This document shows positions 18,823 to 27,296 of a DNA stretch of 64,000 bases, piece by piece. The stretch comes from Massilia terrae. GTDB taxonomy: Bacteria > Pseudomonadota > Gammaproteobacteria > Burkholderiales > Burkholderiaceae_D. The notes under the pieces were generated by a model. That model did not search any database and had not been told where the DNA came from. It saw nothing but the letters and a program-made list of their open reading frames with translations. The DNA lies in assembly GCF_024753145.1 (NCBI RefSeq), contig NZ_JANUGU010000001.1:806001-870000 (forward strand). The letters run 5' to 3'. Numbering within the stretch: position 1 is the first letter of the stretch; the number at the start of each line of letters is the position of its first letter. A program made the position numbers and the translations under genes.

Positions 18823-18881
18823 ATTCTGTGATGCCGCACGGTGGTGGGCAATTATGAAATTTGCGCAGGCCCTGAATGATT
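18823..18881 (-). promoter_or_regulatory. Predicted XylR-type promoter P5 for GH42
   Basis: On the minus strand the distal AATCAT (18881-18876) is followed 22 bp later by TTTCATAATTGCCC. TTGCCC (18851-18846) is the -35 position and CAGAAT (18828-18823) lies exactly 17 bp downstream. It is divergent from P6, with about 30 bp between the two distal halves. Confidence 0.74.
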
Positions 18882-18911
18882 TTTTGTCCTGGGACGCACC
18901 CGTAGCTGCGT

Positions 18912-18972
18912 AATTTCATGTGCCTCATTAACAAATTTCGCAATTGCCGCAAGTGGGCCCGGATTCCAAAAT
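18912..18972 (+). promoter_or_regulatory. Predicted XylR-type promoter P6 for the leader-acyltransferase operon
   Basis: The distal half AATTTCATG (18912-18920) is repeated 22 bp later as AATTTCGCAATTGCCG. TTGCCG (18944-18949) is the -35 position and CAAAAT (18967-18972) lies 17 bp on. Predicted transcription starts about 20 nt before the 12-codon leader ORF. Confidence 0.74.
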
Positions 18973-18999
18973 GCGAAAAAACATAAAGGAGACATCGGC

Positions 19000-19038
19000 A
19001 TGAAGATCTGCTATCAGTGCGGCGAAGGTCGGACATGA
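19000..19038 (+). CDS. 12-codon leader ORF overlapping the acyltransferase start
   Basis: The ORF MKICYQCGEGRT begins at ATG 19000 directly after a strong AAAGGAGAC ribosome-binding site and ends at TGA 19036-19038. That stop overlaps the acyltransferase ATG (19035) in an ATGA arrangement. The strong initiation signal belongs to this mini-ORF rather than to the acyltransferase, whose own upstream element is a weak GAAGG. This suggests translational coupling or a regulatory leader peptide. The peptide contains a CxxC pair. Expression is not demonstrated. Confidence 0.5.
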   Translation: MKICYQCGEGRT

Positions 19039-20162
19039 AATCGCACTACCACGTGCTGGACGGCCTGCGCGGCACCGCTGCCTTCAGCGTGTTCATGTTC
19101 CACATCTGGGAACTGCTGGCGCCTACGCCGGAACAGAATCCTTTGCAGCACGCCTACCTGGCAGTGGACTTTTTCTTCGCCTTGTCCGGTTTCGTCCTCG
19201 GCCATGCTTACGATGCGCGGCTGGCGGGGCATTCCGCCGGCGGCCCGCAGTTGTCGAAGGGCGGCTTTTTCCTGCGCCGCCTGATCCGCCTGCATCCGAT
19301 GGTGATCGTCGCCATGCTGGCGGGGATCGTGGGTTATGTGCTGGATCCCTTTGTCGGCGATGCCCAGCGGGTTGGCGTGAAGCTGTCGCTGGGGATGCTG
19401 CTGCTGACGTTTGGCCTCAACCTGCTGCTGCTGCCGGCGCCCACGCTGCCCAATTATTTTGGCGAGACCCATCCCGTCGATGGCCCATCCTGGACGCTGT
19501 TCCAGGAATATATCGCCAACCTGCTGTATGGCCTGTTTGCGCCGCGGCTGGGCCGCAAGCTGCACCTGGTGCTGTGCGCCGCCAGCGCGCTGGCGCTGCT
19601 GCTGACCGCGCGGTACTTCGGCAACCTGGGTGTGGGCTGGGGTTGGGATCATTTCTGGGCCGCGCCGGTGCGGCTGGCTTGCCCCTTCCTGCTTGGGCTG
19701 CTGGTCTACCGCTCGCGCTTGCGCATTGCGCTGCCGTCGGCCTACCTGCTGCTGTCGCTGGTGCTGCTGGCGGTGTTCATGTCGCCCGCGATGGGCAAGT
19801 ACGGCTGGCTGTTTGAAGCGGCCTGCGTGATCGTGCTGTTCCCGCTGGTGCTGATGGCCGGTGCCGGCGAGGTGCAGCCGGAAGGGCGCGGCGGTCGGAT
19901 CTGCCGCCTGGCCGGCGAATTGTCTTACCCGGTGTATATCGTGCATTACCCCTTCATTTATCTGTTCGCCCACTGGAACTGGAGTACCCATCCCTCCAGG
20001 CCCGTGCTGGCGGCGGTCGCCATCGCGATGTACTGCGGAGTGACCTTGTTTGCCTTGATGTTGTCGCGCTGGTACGACCGGCCGCTGCGCGCCTGGCTGT
20101 CGCGTGTCTGCCTCGAACATGAGGCAAGGGCGGGCCTGCACGCGCGTGCCCTCCAGTCTTAG
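19035..20162 (+). CDS. Acyltransferase family 3 (OafA-like) membrane protein
   Basis: An inner-membrane protein of 375 residues with about ten hydrophobic segments. It begins HYHVLDGLRGTAAFSVFMFH, the signature of acyltransferase-3 proteins, with the conserved His of the VFMFH motif and RxxRLxPM-like FLRRLIRLHPM after the second segment. This family transfers acetyl or related acyl groups from the cytoplasm to sugars. Its role in a degradation locus is unclear; it may protect or modify imported oligosaccharides or a surface glycan. It is coupled to the leader ORF, and a strong hairpin-plus-T8 terminator follows 36 bp after its stop, upstream of GH3. Confidence 0.86.
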   Translation: MKSHYHVLDGLRGTAAFSVFMFHIWELLAPTPEQNPLQHAYLAVDFFFALSGFVLGHAYDARLAGHSAGGPQLSKGGFFLRRLIRLHPMVIVAMLAGIVGYVLDPFVGDAQRVGVKLSLGMLLLTFGLNLLLLPAPTLPNYFGETHPVDGPSWTLFQEYIANLLYGLFAPRLGRKLHLVLCAASALALLLTARYFGNLGVGWGWDHFWAAPVRLACPFLLGLLVYRSRLRIALPSAYLLLSLVLLAVFMSPAMGKYGWLFEAACVIVLFPLVLMAGAGEVQPEGRGGRICRLAGELSYPVYIVHYPFIYLFAHWNWSTHPSRPVLAAVAIAMYCGVTLFALMLSRWYDRPLRAWLSRVCLEHEARAGLHARALQS

Positions 20163-20198
20163 TTGTGGTCTCCTCTCTGCCTCCACCGGCAGGTTTAT

Positions 20199-20227
20199 GG
20201 GGCGGCGTTGGGCTGCCCCTTTTTTTT
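20199..20227 (+). terminator. Intrinsic terminator between acyltransferase and GH3
   Basis: An 8-bp stem GGGGCGGC/GCTGCCCC (one G-U pair) with loop GTTGG is followed directly by eight T residues. It ends only 12 bp before the GH3 start at 20240, so it either separates two units or attenuates read-through into GH3. Confidence 0.8.
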
Positions 20228-20239
20228 CGATACATTGCC

Positions 20240-22480
20240 ATGAAAATCTCCAAAAAAATCAGTGTGATCTCTGCCGCAGTCGCCCTGTTCTGCGGCACCG
20301 CTATGGCCGTCGCGGCCGATACCAAGGACCAGCCATGGATGAACCAGAAACTGGCCGCGCGTGAGCGCGCCGACCTGGTCCTGAAGGAGATGAGCCTGGA
20401 CGAGAAGCTCAAGCTGGTGTTCGGCTACATGGGCGCCGAGTGGAAAAATACGCCGCCGCCGGCCGAAGCGCGCACGCAGTCCGCCGGCTTCATCCCGGGC
20501 GTGCCGCGCCTGGGCATTCCCAACCTGTGGGAAGCCGACGCCGGCATCGGCGTGGCCAGCCAGGCCGGTCCCAATGCGCGCGAGGCCACGGCCCTGCCTT
20601 CGGGCCTGAACACGGCCGCCACCTGGGACCCGAACACCGCCTACGCCGGCGGCGCCATGATCGGCGCCGAAGCGCGCGCCTTCGGCTTCAACGTCATGCT
20701 GGCGGGCGGCGTCAACCTGATGCGCGATCCGCGCAACGGCCGCAACTTCGAGTACGGCGGCGAAGATCCCCTGTTGGCCGGCAGGATCGTCGGCGCCCAG
20801 ATAAAGGGCATCCAGTCCAACCGCATCGTCTCCACCCTCAAGCATTACGCGCTCAACGACCAGGAAAGCGGCCGCACCACGCTCGACGTGAAGATCGACG
20901 ACCGCTCGGCCCGCATGTCGGACCTGCTGGCCATGCAGATCGCCAAGGAAGAGGGCAATCCCGGCTCGGTGATGTGCTCCTACAATCGCGTCAACGGCGT
21001 GTACGCCTGCGAGAACAGCTATCTGCTGAACGAGGTGCTCAAGCACGACTGGGGCTTCCAGGGCTGGGTGATGTCCGACTGGGGCGCGACCCACAGCACC
21101 ATCGCCGCCGCCAATGCGGGCCTGGACCAGGAGTCCGGCTTCCCCTTCGACCTGTCCAATTACTTTGCCGCGCCGCTCAAGGAAGCGGTGCAAAACGGCT
21201 GGGTGCCGCCGGCGCGCCTGGACGACATGGTGCGCCGCATCCTGGTGCCGATGTTCGAGCACGGCGTGATCGACCATCCGGTCGCCGCGCCGGCGCCGGC
21301 CACCATCGACTTCAAGGCCCACGCCGCGGTGTCGATCAAGGATGCGCAGGAGGGCATGGTGCTGCTGAAGAACAGCGGCGGCGTGCTGCCGCTGAAGGCT
21401 TCGGCCCAGCGCATCGCGGTGATCGGCGGCTACGCGGACAAGGGCGTGCTGGCCGGCGGCGGTTCCTCGCTGGTGTATCCGGTGGGCGGCAATGCGGTGC
21501 CGGGACTGGAGCCCAAGACCTGGCCTGGCCCGGTGATGGTGTATCCGTCCTCGCCGCTGAAAGCCCTGCAGCGCCGCCTGCCCAAGGCCAGTATGCGCTT
21601 CAATGACGGCGCCGATCCGGCCGCCGCCGCGCGCCTGGCCAAGGACAGCGACGTGGTGGTGCTGTTCGCCACCCAGTGGACCGGCGAGGGCATGGACGTG
21701 CCCAATTTGTCGCTGCCGAAAAATCAGGACGCCCTGATCGCGGCGGTCACGGCGGCCAATCCGAAAACCGTGGTGGTGCTGGAGACCGGCGGCCCGGTGA
21801 CCATGCCCTGGCTGCCGCAAGCCGCGGCAGTGCTGGAAGCCTGGTTCCCCGGCACCGGCGGCGGAGAAGCGATTGCCGGCGTGCTGACCGGTGAAACCAA
21901 TCCGTCAGGCCACCTGCCTGCCACCTTCCCGGCCTCCGAGTCGCAATTGCCGCGCCCTGTACTGGACGGCTATCCGGAAGTCGAGAACCGGCGCTTCGAC
22001 GTCGACTACCACGAAGGCGCGGCGGTCGGCTACAAGTGGTTCGACTTGAAGGAACTCAAGCCGCTGTTCCCGTTCGGGTATGGCTTGTCCTACACCGAGT
22101 TCGCCATGTCGGACCTGGCGGCCGAGGTGAAGAACGGCGTGCTGCAGGCTTCGTTCAAGGTGAAGAACACCGGCCGTGTGGCGGGCAAGCAGGTGGCCCA
22201 GGTCTACGTGGCGCCGCTGCAGGCCAAGTGGGAAGCGCCCAAGCGCCTGGCCGGCTTCCAGAAGCTGGACGTCAAGCCCGGCGCCAGCGCCAGGGGCAGC
22301 GTCAGCATCGACCCGCGCCTGCTGGCGGTGTATGAATCGGCCAGCAAGACCTGGAAGGTGGAGGCCGGCGACTACCGCCTGGTGCTGGCTGCCAGCGCGA
22401 TGGACCCGCAGGCCAGCAGCGTGGTGGTGCACCTGGACGCCGCCACTTATGACGTGAACGGCAAGCCACTCAAGGAATAG
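20240..22480 (+). CDS. GH3 beta-glucosidase/beta-xylosidase-type enzyme
   Basis: Predicted periplasmic GH3 exo-glycosidase of 746 residues, likely trimming beta-glucose from de-branched xyloglucan oligosaccharides. The signal peptide is residues 1-25, cleaved near AVAADT. The GH3 N domain carries the KHYALNDQE substrate loop and VMSDWGATH with the nucleophile Asp. The C domain has VVVLETGGPV, and a fibronectin-III-like tail (LSYTEFAMSDL to the end) completes the usual GH3 layout. Upstream of the ATG at 20240 there is no clear Shine-Dalgarno sequence, and an intrinsic terminator ends 12 bp before it. The following halogenase starts 5 bp after the stop, so the two are co-transcribed. Confidence 0.92.
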   Translation: MKISKKISVISAAVALFCGTAMAVAADTKDQPWMNQKLAARERADLVLKEMSLDEKLKLVFGYMGAEWKNTPPPAEARTQSAGFIPGVPRLGIPNLWEADAGIGVASQAGPNAREATALPSGLNTAATWDPNTAYAGGAMIGAEARAFGFNVMLAGGVNLMRDPRNGRNFEYGGEDPLLAGRIVGAQIKGIQSNRIVSTLKHYALNDQESGRTTLDVKIDDRSARMSDLLAMQIAKEEGNPGSVMCSYNRVNGVYACENSYLLNEVLKHDWGFQGWVMSDWGATHSTIAAANAGLDQESGFPFDLSNYFAAPLKEAVQNGWVPPARLDDMVRRILVPMFEHGVIDHPVAAPAPATIDFKAHAAVSIKDAQEGMVLLKNSGGVLPLKASAQRIAVIGGYADKGVLAGGGSSLVYPVGGNAVPGLEPKTWPGPVMVYPSSPLKALQRRLPKASMRFNDGADPAAAARLAKDSDVVVLFATQWTGEGMDVPNLSLPKNQDALIAAVTAANPKTVVVLETGGPVTMPWLPQAAAVLEAWFPGTGGGEAIAGVLTGETNPSGHLPATFPASESQLPRPVLDGYPEVENRRFDVDYHEGAAVGYKWFDLKELKPLFPFGYGLSYTEFAMSDLAAEVKNGVLQASFKVKNTGRVAGKQVAQVYVAPLQAKWEAPKRLAGFQKLDVKPGASARGSVSIDPRLLAVYESASKTWKVEAGDYRLVLAASAMDPQASSVVVHLDAATYDVNGKPLKE

Positions 22481-22485
22481 CCATC

Positions 22486-23967
22486 ATGAGCAACTTTGAC
22501 CGCATCGTCGTCGTCGGCGGCGGCACGGCCGGCTGGATGACCGCGCTGGCCCTGGTGACGGGCCTGCGCGGCCGCACGGTGGAAGTGATCGAGTCGGAGG
22601 AAATCGGCATCGTCGGCGTGGGCGAGGCCACCTTTCCCTCCATTCTCGAGTACAACCGCCTGGTCGGCATCGACGAAGCCGACTTCCTGCGCGCCACCGA
22701 GGGCACCTACAAGCTCGGCGTCGAGTTCCGCGACTGGCGCCAGCAAGGCGAGAGCTACTTCCACACCTTCGGCGATTTCGGCAGCCTGACCGGCTCGCAT
22801 TCCCTGTGGGGCCAGCACCGGCGCCTCGGGGATGCCGTAGCCGGCGCGTTCGGCGCGCAATGCCTGCCGACGGTGATGGCCCAGGAGGGCCGCTTCTGCG
22901 CGCCAAACGCGATCCAGGGCGCGCCCTTCAAGTATGCCTACCACTTTGACGCCAGCCTGTATGCGAGCTACCTGCGGCGGCTGGCGGTGCGGCGCGGCGC
23001 CAACCGCACCGAGGGCCGCATCATCGCCGTCAAGCGGCGCGAGGATGGCGGCGTGCGCAGCGTGCTGCTGGCCGATGGCCGCGAGATCCACGGCGATCTG
23101 TTCATCGACTGTTCCGGCTTCCGCTCGTTGCTGCTGGGACGCACGCTGGAGGAACCGTTCGTCGACTTCAGCCACTGGCTGCCGGTGGACCGGGCCTGGG
23201 CCTGTCCCTGCGAGCCCAGCGGCGACGGCATTACGCCGTACACGCGCGCCACGGCTCTGGAAGGCGGCTGGGCCTGGCGCATCCCGCTGCAGCAGCGCAC
23301 CGGACATGGCCATGTGTTCTCGAGCCGCTACATCTCCGAGGAGCGCGCCCGCGACCAGCTGTTGCAGCAGTTGGACGGCAGGCCGCTGGCGGAGCCGCGC
23401 CTGCTGCGCTTCACCACCGGCCACCGGCAGCGCTTCTGGGTGCACAACGTGGTGGCGCTGGGCCTGTCGGCGGGCTTCCTGGAGCCGCTGGAATCGACCA
23501 GCATCTTCCTGATCCAGAGCGGGCTGGGCAGGCTGATGCGGCTGCTGGCCGCAGCGGCGCCGGTCGATGCGGCGGCGGTGGAGGACTTCAACGGCGGACT
23601 GGTGCGCCAGTTCGCCCGCATCCGCGACTTCATCATCCTGCACTACTGCCTGACGGCGCGCCGTGACAGCGCCCTGTGGCGCGACATGGCCGGCATGGCG
23701 TTGCCGGAGACGCTGGCGTTCCGCTTGCATGCGTGGCGCGAGAGCGGAGTGTTGCTGGAGTACGACGAAGAAGGCTTCGACGCCACCAGCTGGCTGGCGA
23801 TCCACGCCGGCATGGACCATTGGCCGGGACGGGCCGATCCGGTGCTGCAGGAGCTGTCGCGCGAGCAGGCGCAGCAGGCGCTGGCCCAGCGCCGCGAGGC
23901 GATTGCGCGCCTGGTGGCGCAACTGCCGGCGCATGCCGATTACCTGGGCCAAGTGCTGGCGCGCTGA
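22486..23967 (+). CDS. Flavin-dependent tryptophan-halogenase-family protein (first copy)
   Basis: A protein of 493 residues of the tryptophan 7-halogenase family (PrnA-like). It has the FAD-binding VVGGGTAGW (residues 9-17), the WAWRIP motif that defines the family (WxWxIP), a lysine at residue 76 in TYKLG that aligns with PrnA Lys79, and GFLEPLESTS holding the catalytic Glu region. No signal peptide is present. These proteins repeatedly sit beside TonB receptors and glycosidases in proteobacterial carbohydrate loci, where their substrate is unknown. No tryptophan-derived natural-product genes lie nearby. AAGGAAT inside the GH3 end serves as ribosome-binding site. The TonB receptor downstream has its own promoter, P7. 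Confidence 0.88.
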   Translation: MSNFDRIVVVGGGTAGWMTALALVTGLRGRTVEVIESEEIGIVGVGEATFPSILEYNRLVGIDEADFLRATEGTYKLGVEFRDWRQQGESYFHTFGDFGSLTGSHSLWGQHRRLGDAVAGAFGAQCLPTVMAQEGRFCAPNAIQGAPFKYAYHFDASLYASYLRRLAVRRGANRTEGRIIAVKRREDGGVRSVLLADGREIHGDLFIDCSGFRSLLLGRTLEEPFVDFSHWLPVDRAWACPCEPSGDGITPYTRATALEGGWAWRIPLQQRTGHGHVFSSRYISEERARDQLLQQLDGRPLAEPRLLRFTTGHRQRFWVHNVVALGLSAGFLEPLESTSIFLIQSGLGRLMRLLAAAAPVDAAAVEDFNGGLVRQFARIRDFIILHYCLTARRDSALWRDMAGMALPETLAFRLHAWRESGVLLEYDEEGFDATSWLAIHAGMDHWPGRADPVLQELSREQAQQALAQRREAIARLVAQLPAHADYLGQVLAR

Positions 23968-23998
23968 GCTGGCGGGCCATACGTGTTTTCCACATACG

Positions 23999-24060
23999 GA
24001 TTTTCATTTTTGGGATTGGTGATTTTCACAATTGCGAGCAACGGATGCGGGAAGCAAAAT
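23999..24060 (+). promoter_or_regulatory. Predicted XylR-type promoter P7 for the TonB receptor-GH35-halogenase-GH74 operon
   Basis: GATTTTCAT at about 23999-24007 recurs 22 bp later as GATTTTCACAATTGCGA. TTGCGA (24032-24037) is the -35 position and CAAAAT (24055-24060) lies 17 bp downstream. A transcript starting near 24067 excludes upstream ATG codons and supports the TTG start of the receptor. Confidence 0.74.
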
Positions 24061-24140
24061 TTGCTTGTCGCATTGCGGTATCAAGCGATACAAATGTGCC
24101 AGATCTGCCAGATGGCCTGAGAACAACGACGGAGATAAAA

Positions 24141-27100
24141 TTGAAAGACTTTAAGAGAACGGCGATTGCCGCCGGGGTAGCGCAAGTTATTCTTTTGGCC
24201 AGTGGCGCAGTCTTTGCGCAAACCGCCGATACCAACGCAGACAAAGACAAGGACGCCAAGAACACCACCACGGTGGTCGTGACCGGCCAGCGCGCGGCGC
24301 TGGAATCGGCGGCGAACATCAAGCGCAATTCGGACGAGATCGTCGATTCGATCGTGGCCGCCGACATCGGCAAGCTGCCTGACCGCTCGGTGACCGAAGT
24401 GCTGCAACGCATCCCCGGCGTGTCGATCGACCGCACCCAGTACCGCGCCGACCCGCTGCAAAGCACGGGCGACGGCATCCAGCGCTTCGCCGCCGAGGGT
24501 ACCGGCGTGTCGGTGCGCGGCATGAACTATGTGCGCTCGGAACTGAACGGACGCGACTCGTTCTCCGCCAACGGCGGCCGCGCGCTGAGCTTCGAAGACG
24601 TGCCGCCCGAGCTGATGGCCGGCGTGGACGTGTACAAGAATCCGTCGGCCGAGCAGATCGAGGGCGCTATCGGCGGCCTGGTCAACCTGCGCACCGCGCT
24701 GCCGTTCGACTACAAGGGCTTCAAGGCGGCGATTTCGGCGGAGGCATCGCGCGCAACGCGCAGCGAGAAAACCAAGCCGGGCCTGTCCGGCCTGGTCTCC
24801 AACCGCTGGACCACCCCGCTGGGCCAGTTCGGCGCGCTGATCGACGTGGCGCATTCGGAGATTTCCACCGCCAGCGACAGCATGGGCGTGAGCCCGTATA
24901 TTCCGCGCACCGACATCACGCCGGGCCAGACGCGCTGGATCAGCCCCGGCGCGAGCTGGAGCTCGAACATCTTCAACCGTACCCGTGACGGCCTGTATGG
25001 CGCCCTGCAATGGAAGAACGAGAACTGGTCTTCCGCGATGACGTACTTCAAATCGAAGTACAAGATGTACACCGAGGAAAGCGGCTTCTTCATGTCCACC
25101 ACGCCGTCCACGCTGACCGTCGATCCGGGTGCGACCTACGACGCCCATGGGGCGCTGCTGACCGGCGTCCTGCACAATCCGACCGATGGCGGTTTCGGCC
25201 TGAGCAACGGCATCGGCTTCGGCACCGACGCGCGCCAGTCGAGCCGCAAGGCCGACACCTCCGACCTGGCCTGGAACGTCGAATGGCGCGCCACCGACCA
25301 GTGGGCCTTCCGCGCCGACTTGCAGCACACCCGCGCCACCACCCAGGCCTATGACAACACGGTCGGCCTGGGCGGTTTCATGCCCAAGGAGACGGTTGAC
25401 CTGCGCACCTCGGTGCCGACCTACACCTTCGACGCCAGCGACCGCGCGTGGCTGGCCAATCCCAATAACTACTACTGGAGCTTCGCCCAGGAGCACCGCG
25501 ATGCCGCGGTGGCCACGCAAAACGCGGCCAAGTTCGACGCCAAATTCACCTTCGATTCGCCGGTGCTGCAGGATCTGCGTTTTGGCTTCCGGATGACCGA
25601 TCGCGATTCGGTCACCAACCGTACCCACGGCGGCAGTGGCGGCAACGAGTGGCAGAACATCACCCAGTCCTGGTCGGTCGGCAACAGCTGGCAGCCCTAC
25701 AACCACTTCGCGGTCCTGACCGATCCGCGCCTGAGCCAGACCAACTACGTCGCGCACAGCTTCGGCAACTTCTTCAATGGCACGCTGCCGGCCGCGCCGA
25801 CCATCATCGTGCCGACCCAGTCGACGGTGACCAGTTCCTTCAACTCGGTGCCGGCGGCGTACCAGGAGCTGCACAACTACGCCAACTATTACTGCGCCAA
25901 TCCCCCCGCCAACGGCGATTGCACCAACTGGAAGCCATCGGTGTTTGGCGGTCCGAGCGACACCAACCTCCAGAAAGAGCGCACCAAGGCCGTCTTCTCG
26001 CAGCTGCGCTTTGGCTTCGACAACTTGCGTTACCCGATCGACGGCAATATCGGCGTGCGGGTGGTGCGCACCGAAGAGAAGGCTTCCGGCATGTTGATGT
26101 TCAGCCCGCCGACCGGCACCCAGCCGCCGGGCGTGCCGACGATCGCGGCCGTGAACGGCATGCAAACGATCGAGCACAACTACACCAATGTCCTGCCGAG
26201 CCTGAACATGCGCATGAAGGCCAGCAAGGAGCTGCAGTTCCGCTTCGCCGTCTCGAAAGGCATGTCGCGGCCGGACTTCTACCAGATGCAGCAGTACACC
26301 ACGCTGACGATGCAGCCGAACTCGCACGTCGACCCGGTGACCAAGCAGAGCGTGCTCGATTCGATCGACTTCAAGGGCACCGCCAACGGCAACCCGATGC
26401 TCAAGCCGGTCCTGTCGAACAACGTCGACCTGACGGCGGAGTGGTATTCCAGCCAGGGCAGTTCGTTGACGCTGTCCCTGTTCAACAAGCAGATCAAGGA
26501 CATCATCATCCAGCGCACGGTGGTCAACACGCTGACCGACTCCAACGGCGTTGGGCATGATTTCCTGACCAATGGGCCAGCCAACGGCGCCGATGGCCGC
26601 GCTTACGGCGCCGAGCTGGGCTTCCAGCATTATTTCGACAATGTGCCTGACTGGCTGAAGGGCATCGGGGTGCAGGGCAACTACACCTATATCCGTAGCC
26701 ACCAGAATATGCATGCACCGACCGCGCTGTGGTGCACGCCGTCCGGGACGCTGGAGGCAAATACCCTGCTGAACCTGTCCGGTTGTGACACCAACGGCCG
26801 CGTGCTGGGCAACGAGCCGATGCTGGGCATGTCGAAGAACGCCGTGAACTTTGCCCTCCTGTACGACAAGGGGCCGTGGTCGTCGCGCCTGGCCTACAGC
26901 TGGCGCTCCAACTACCTGCAGGTGATCAATGCCTTCGGCACCAATAACAGCGACGGCCTCGACCAGAACCCGAACAGCCCGAACATGGGCAAGCCGGGCT
27001 CGGTGGCCTACGCGCTGCCGGTCTGGGGCGGGGCCTACGGCCAGGTGGACTTTGGCCTGCAGTACAAGGTGAACGAACACTTCGACGTGTCCTTCAACGT

Positions 27101-27218
27101 CGGCAACCTGACCAACGCCATGTTCAAGCAGTACATGCAGCAGCAGATCGGCCTGAAGGAGCACTTTGCCAACTTCACCGGCCGCAGCTACTACCTGAAG
27201 GCGCATTACAACTTCTAA
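24141..27218 (+). CDS. TonB-dependent outer-membrane receptor for oligosaccharides
   Basis: Outer-membrane transporter of 1025 residues, presumed to import xyloglucan oligosaccharides with TonB energy. The start is inferred to be TTG at 24141: GGAG precedes it, and it opens a signal peptide ending GAVFAQ (about residue 26). The plug domain begins VVVTGQRAALESAANIKRNS (TonB box and plug), with ADIGKLPDRSVTEVLQRIPG and a VSVRGM repeat. The rest is a large beta-barrel ending in a terminal aromatic strand (SYYLKAHYNF). Features match the Xanthomonas/Caulobacter-type receptors, which function without SusD partners; no SusD is present. A strong hairpin follows the stop, then GH35, halogenase and GH74 on the same strand. 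Confidence 0.92.
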   Translation: MKDFKRTAIAAGVAQVILLASGAVFAQTADTNADKDKDAKNTTTVVVTGQRAALESAANIKRNSDEIVDSIVAADIGKLPDRSVTEVLQRIPGVSIDRTQYRADPLQSTGDGIQRFAAEGTGVSVRGMNYVRSELNGRDSFSANGGRALSFEDVPPELMAGVDVYKNPSAEQIEGAIGGLVNLRTALPFDYKGFKAAISAEASRATRSEKTKPGLSGLVSNRWTTPLGQFGALIDVAHSEISTASDSMGVSPYIPRTDITPGQTRWISPGASWSSNIFNRTRDGLYGALQWKNENWSSAMTYFKSKYKMYTEESGFFMSTTPSTLTVDPGATYDAHGALLTGVLHNPTDGGFGLSNGIGFGTDARQSSRKADTSDLAWNVEWRATDQWAFRADLQHTRATTQAYDNTVGLGGFMPKETVDLRTSVPTYTFDASDRAWLANPNNYYWSFAQEHRDAAVATQNAAKFDAKFTFDSPVLQDLRFGFRMTDRDSVTNRTHGGSGGNEWQNITQSWSVGNSWQPYNHFAVLTDPRLSQTNYVAHSFGNFFNGTLPAAPTIIVPTQSTVTSSFNSVPAAYQELHNYANYYCANPPANGDCTNWKPSVFGGPSDTNLQKERTKAVFSQLRFGFDNLRYPIDGNIGVRVVRTEEKASGMLMFSPPTGTQPPGVPTIAAVNGMQTIEHNYTNVLPSLNMRMKASKELQFRFAVSKGMSRPDFYQMQQYTTLTMQPNSHVDPVTKQSVLDSIDFKGTANGNPMLKPVLSNNVDLTAEWYSSQGSSLTLSLFNKQIKDIIIQRTVVNTLTDSNGVGHDFLTNGPANGADGRAYGAELGFQHYFDNVPDWLKGIGVQGNYTYIRSHQNMHAPTALWCTPSGTLEANTLLNLSGCDTNGRVLGNEPMLGMSKNAVNFALLYDKGPWSSRLAYSWRSNYLQVINAFGTNNSDGLDQNPNSPNMGKPGSVAYALPVWGGAYGQVDFGLQYKVNEHFDVSFNVGNLTNAMFKQYMQQQIGLKEHFANFTGRSYYLKAHYNF

Positions 27219-27233
27219 AGTCGATGCAGCACC

Positions 27234-27275
27234 AGCCTCTTGCGGCCCCGCGCGGCCGCAGGAGGCTTTCCTTTT
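27234..27275 (+). terminator. Strong intrinsic terminator between TonB receptor and GH35
   Basis: A 14-bp stem (AGCCTCTTGCGGCC against GGCCGCAGGAGGCT, one G-U pair) with a 6-base loop is followed by TTCCTTTT. It lies 15 bp after the receptor stop and 21 bp before the GH35 start. Because no new promoter is visible, partial read-through would set lower expression of the enzymes than of the receptor. Confidence 0.78.
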
Positions 27276-27296
27276 GACCTTCAGGGAATCTGCCAC

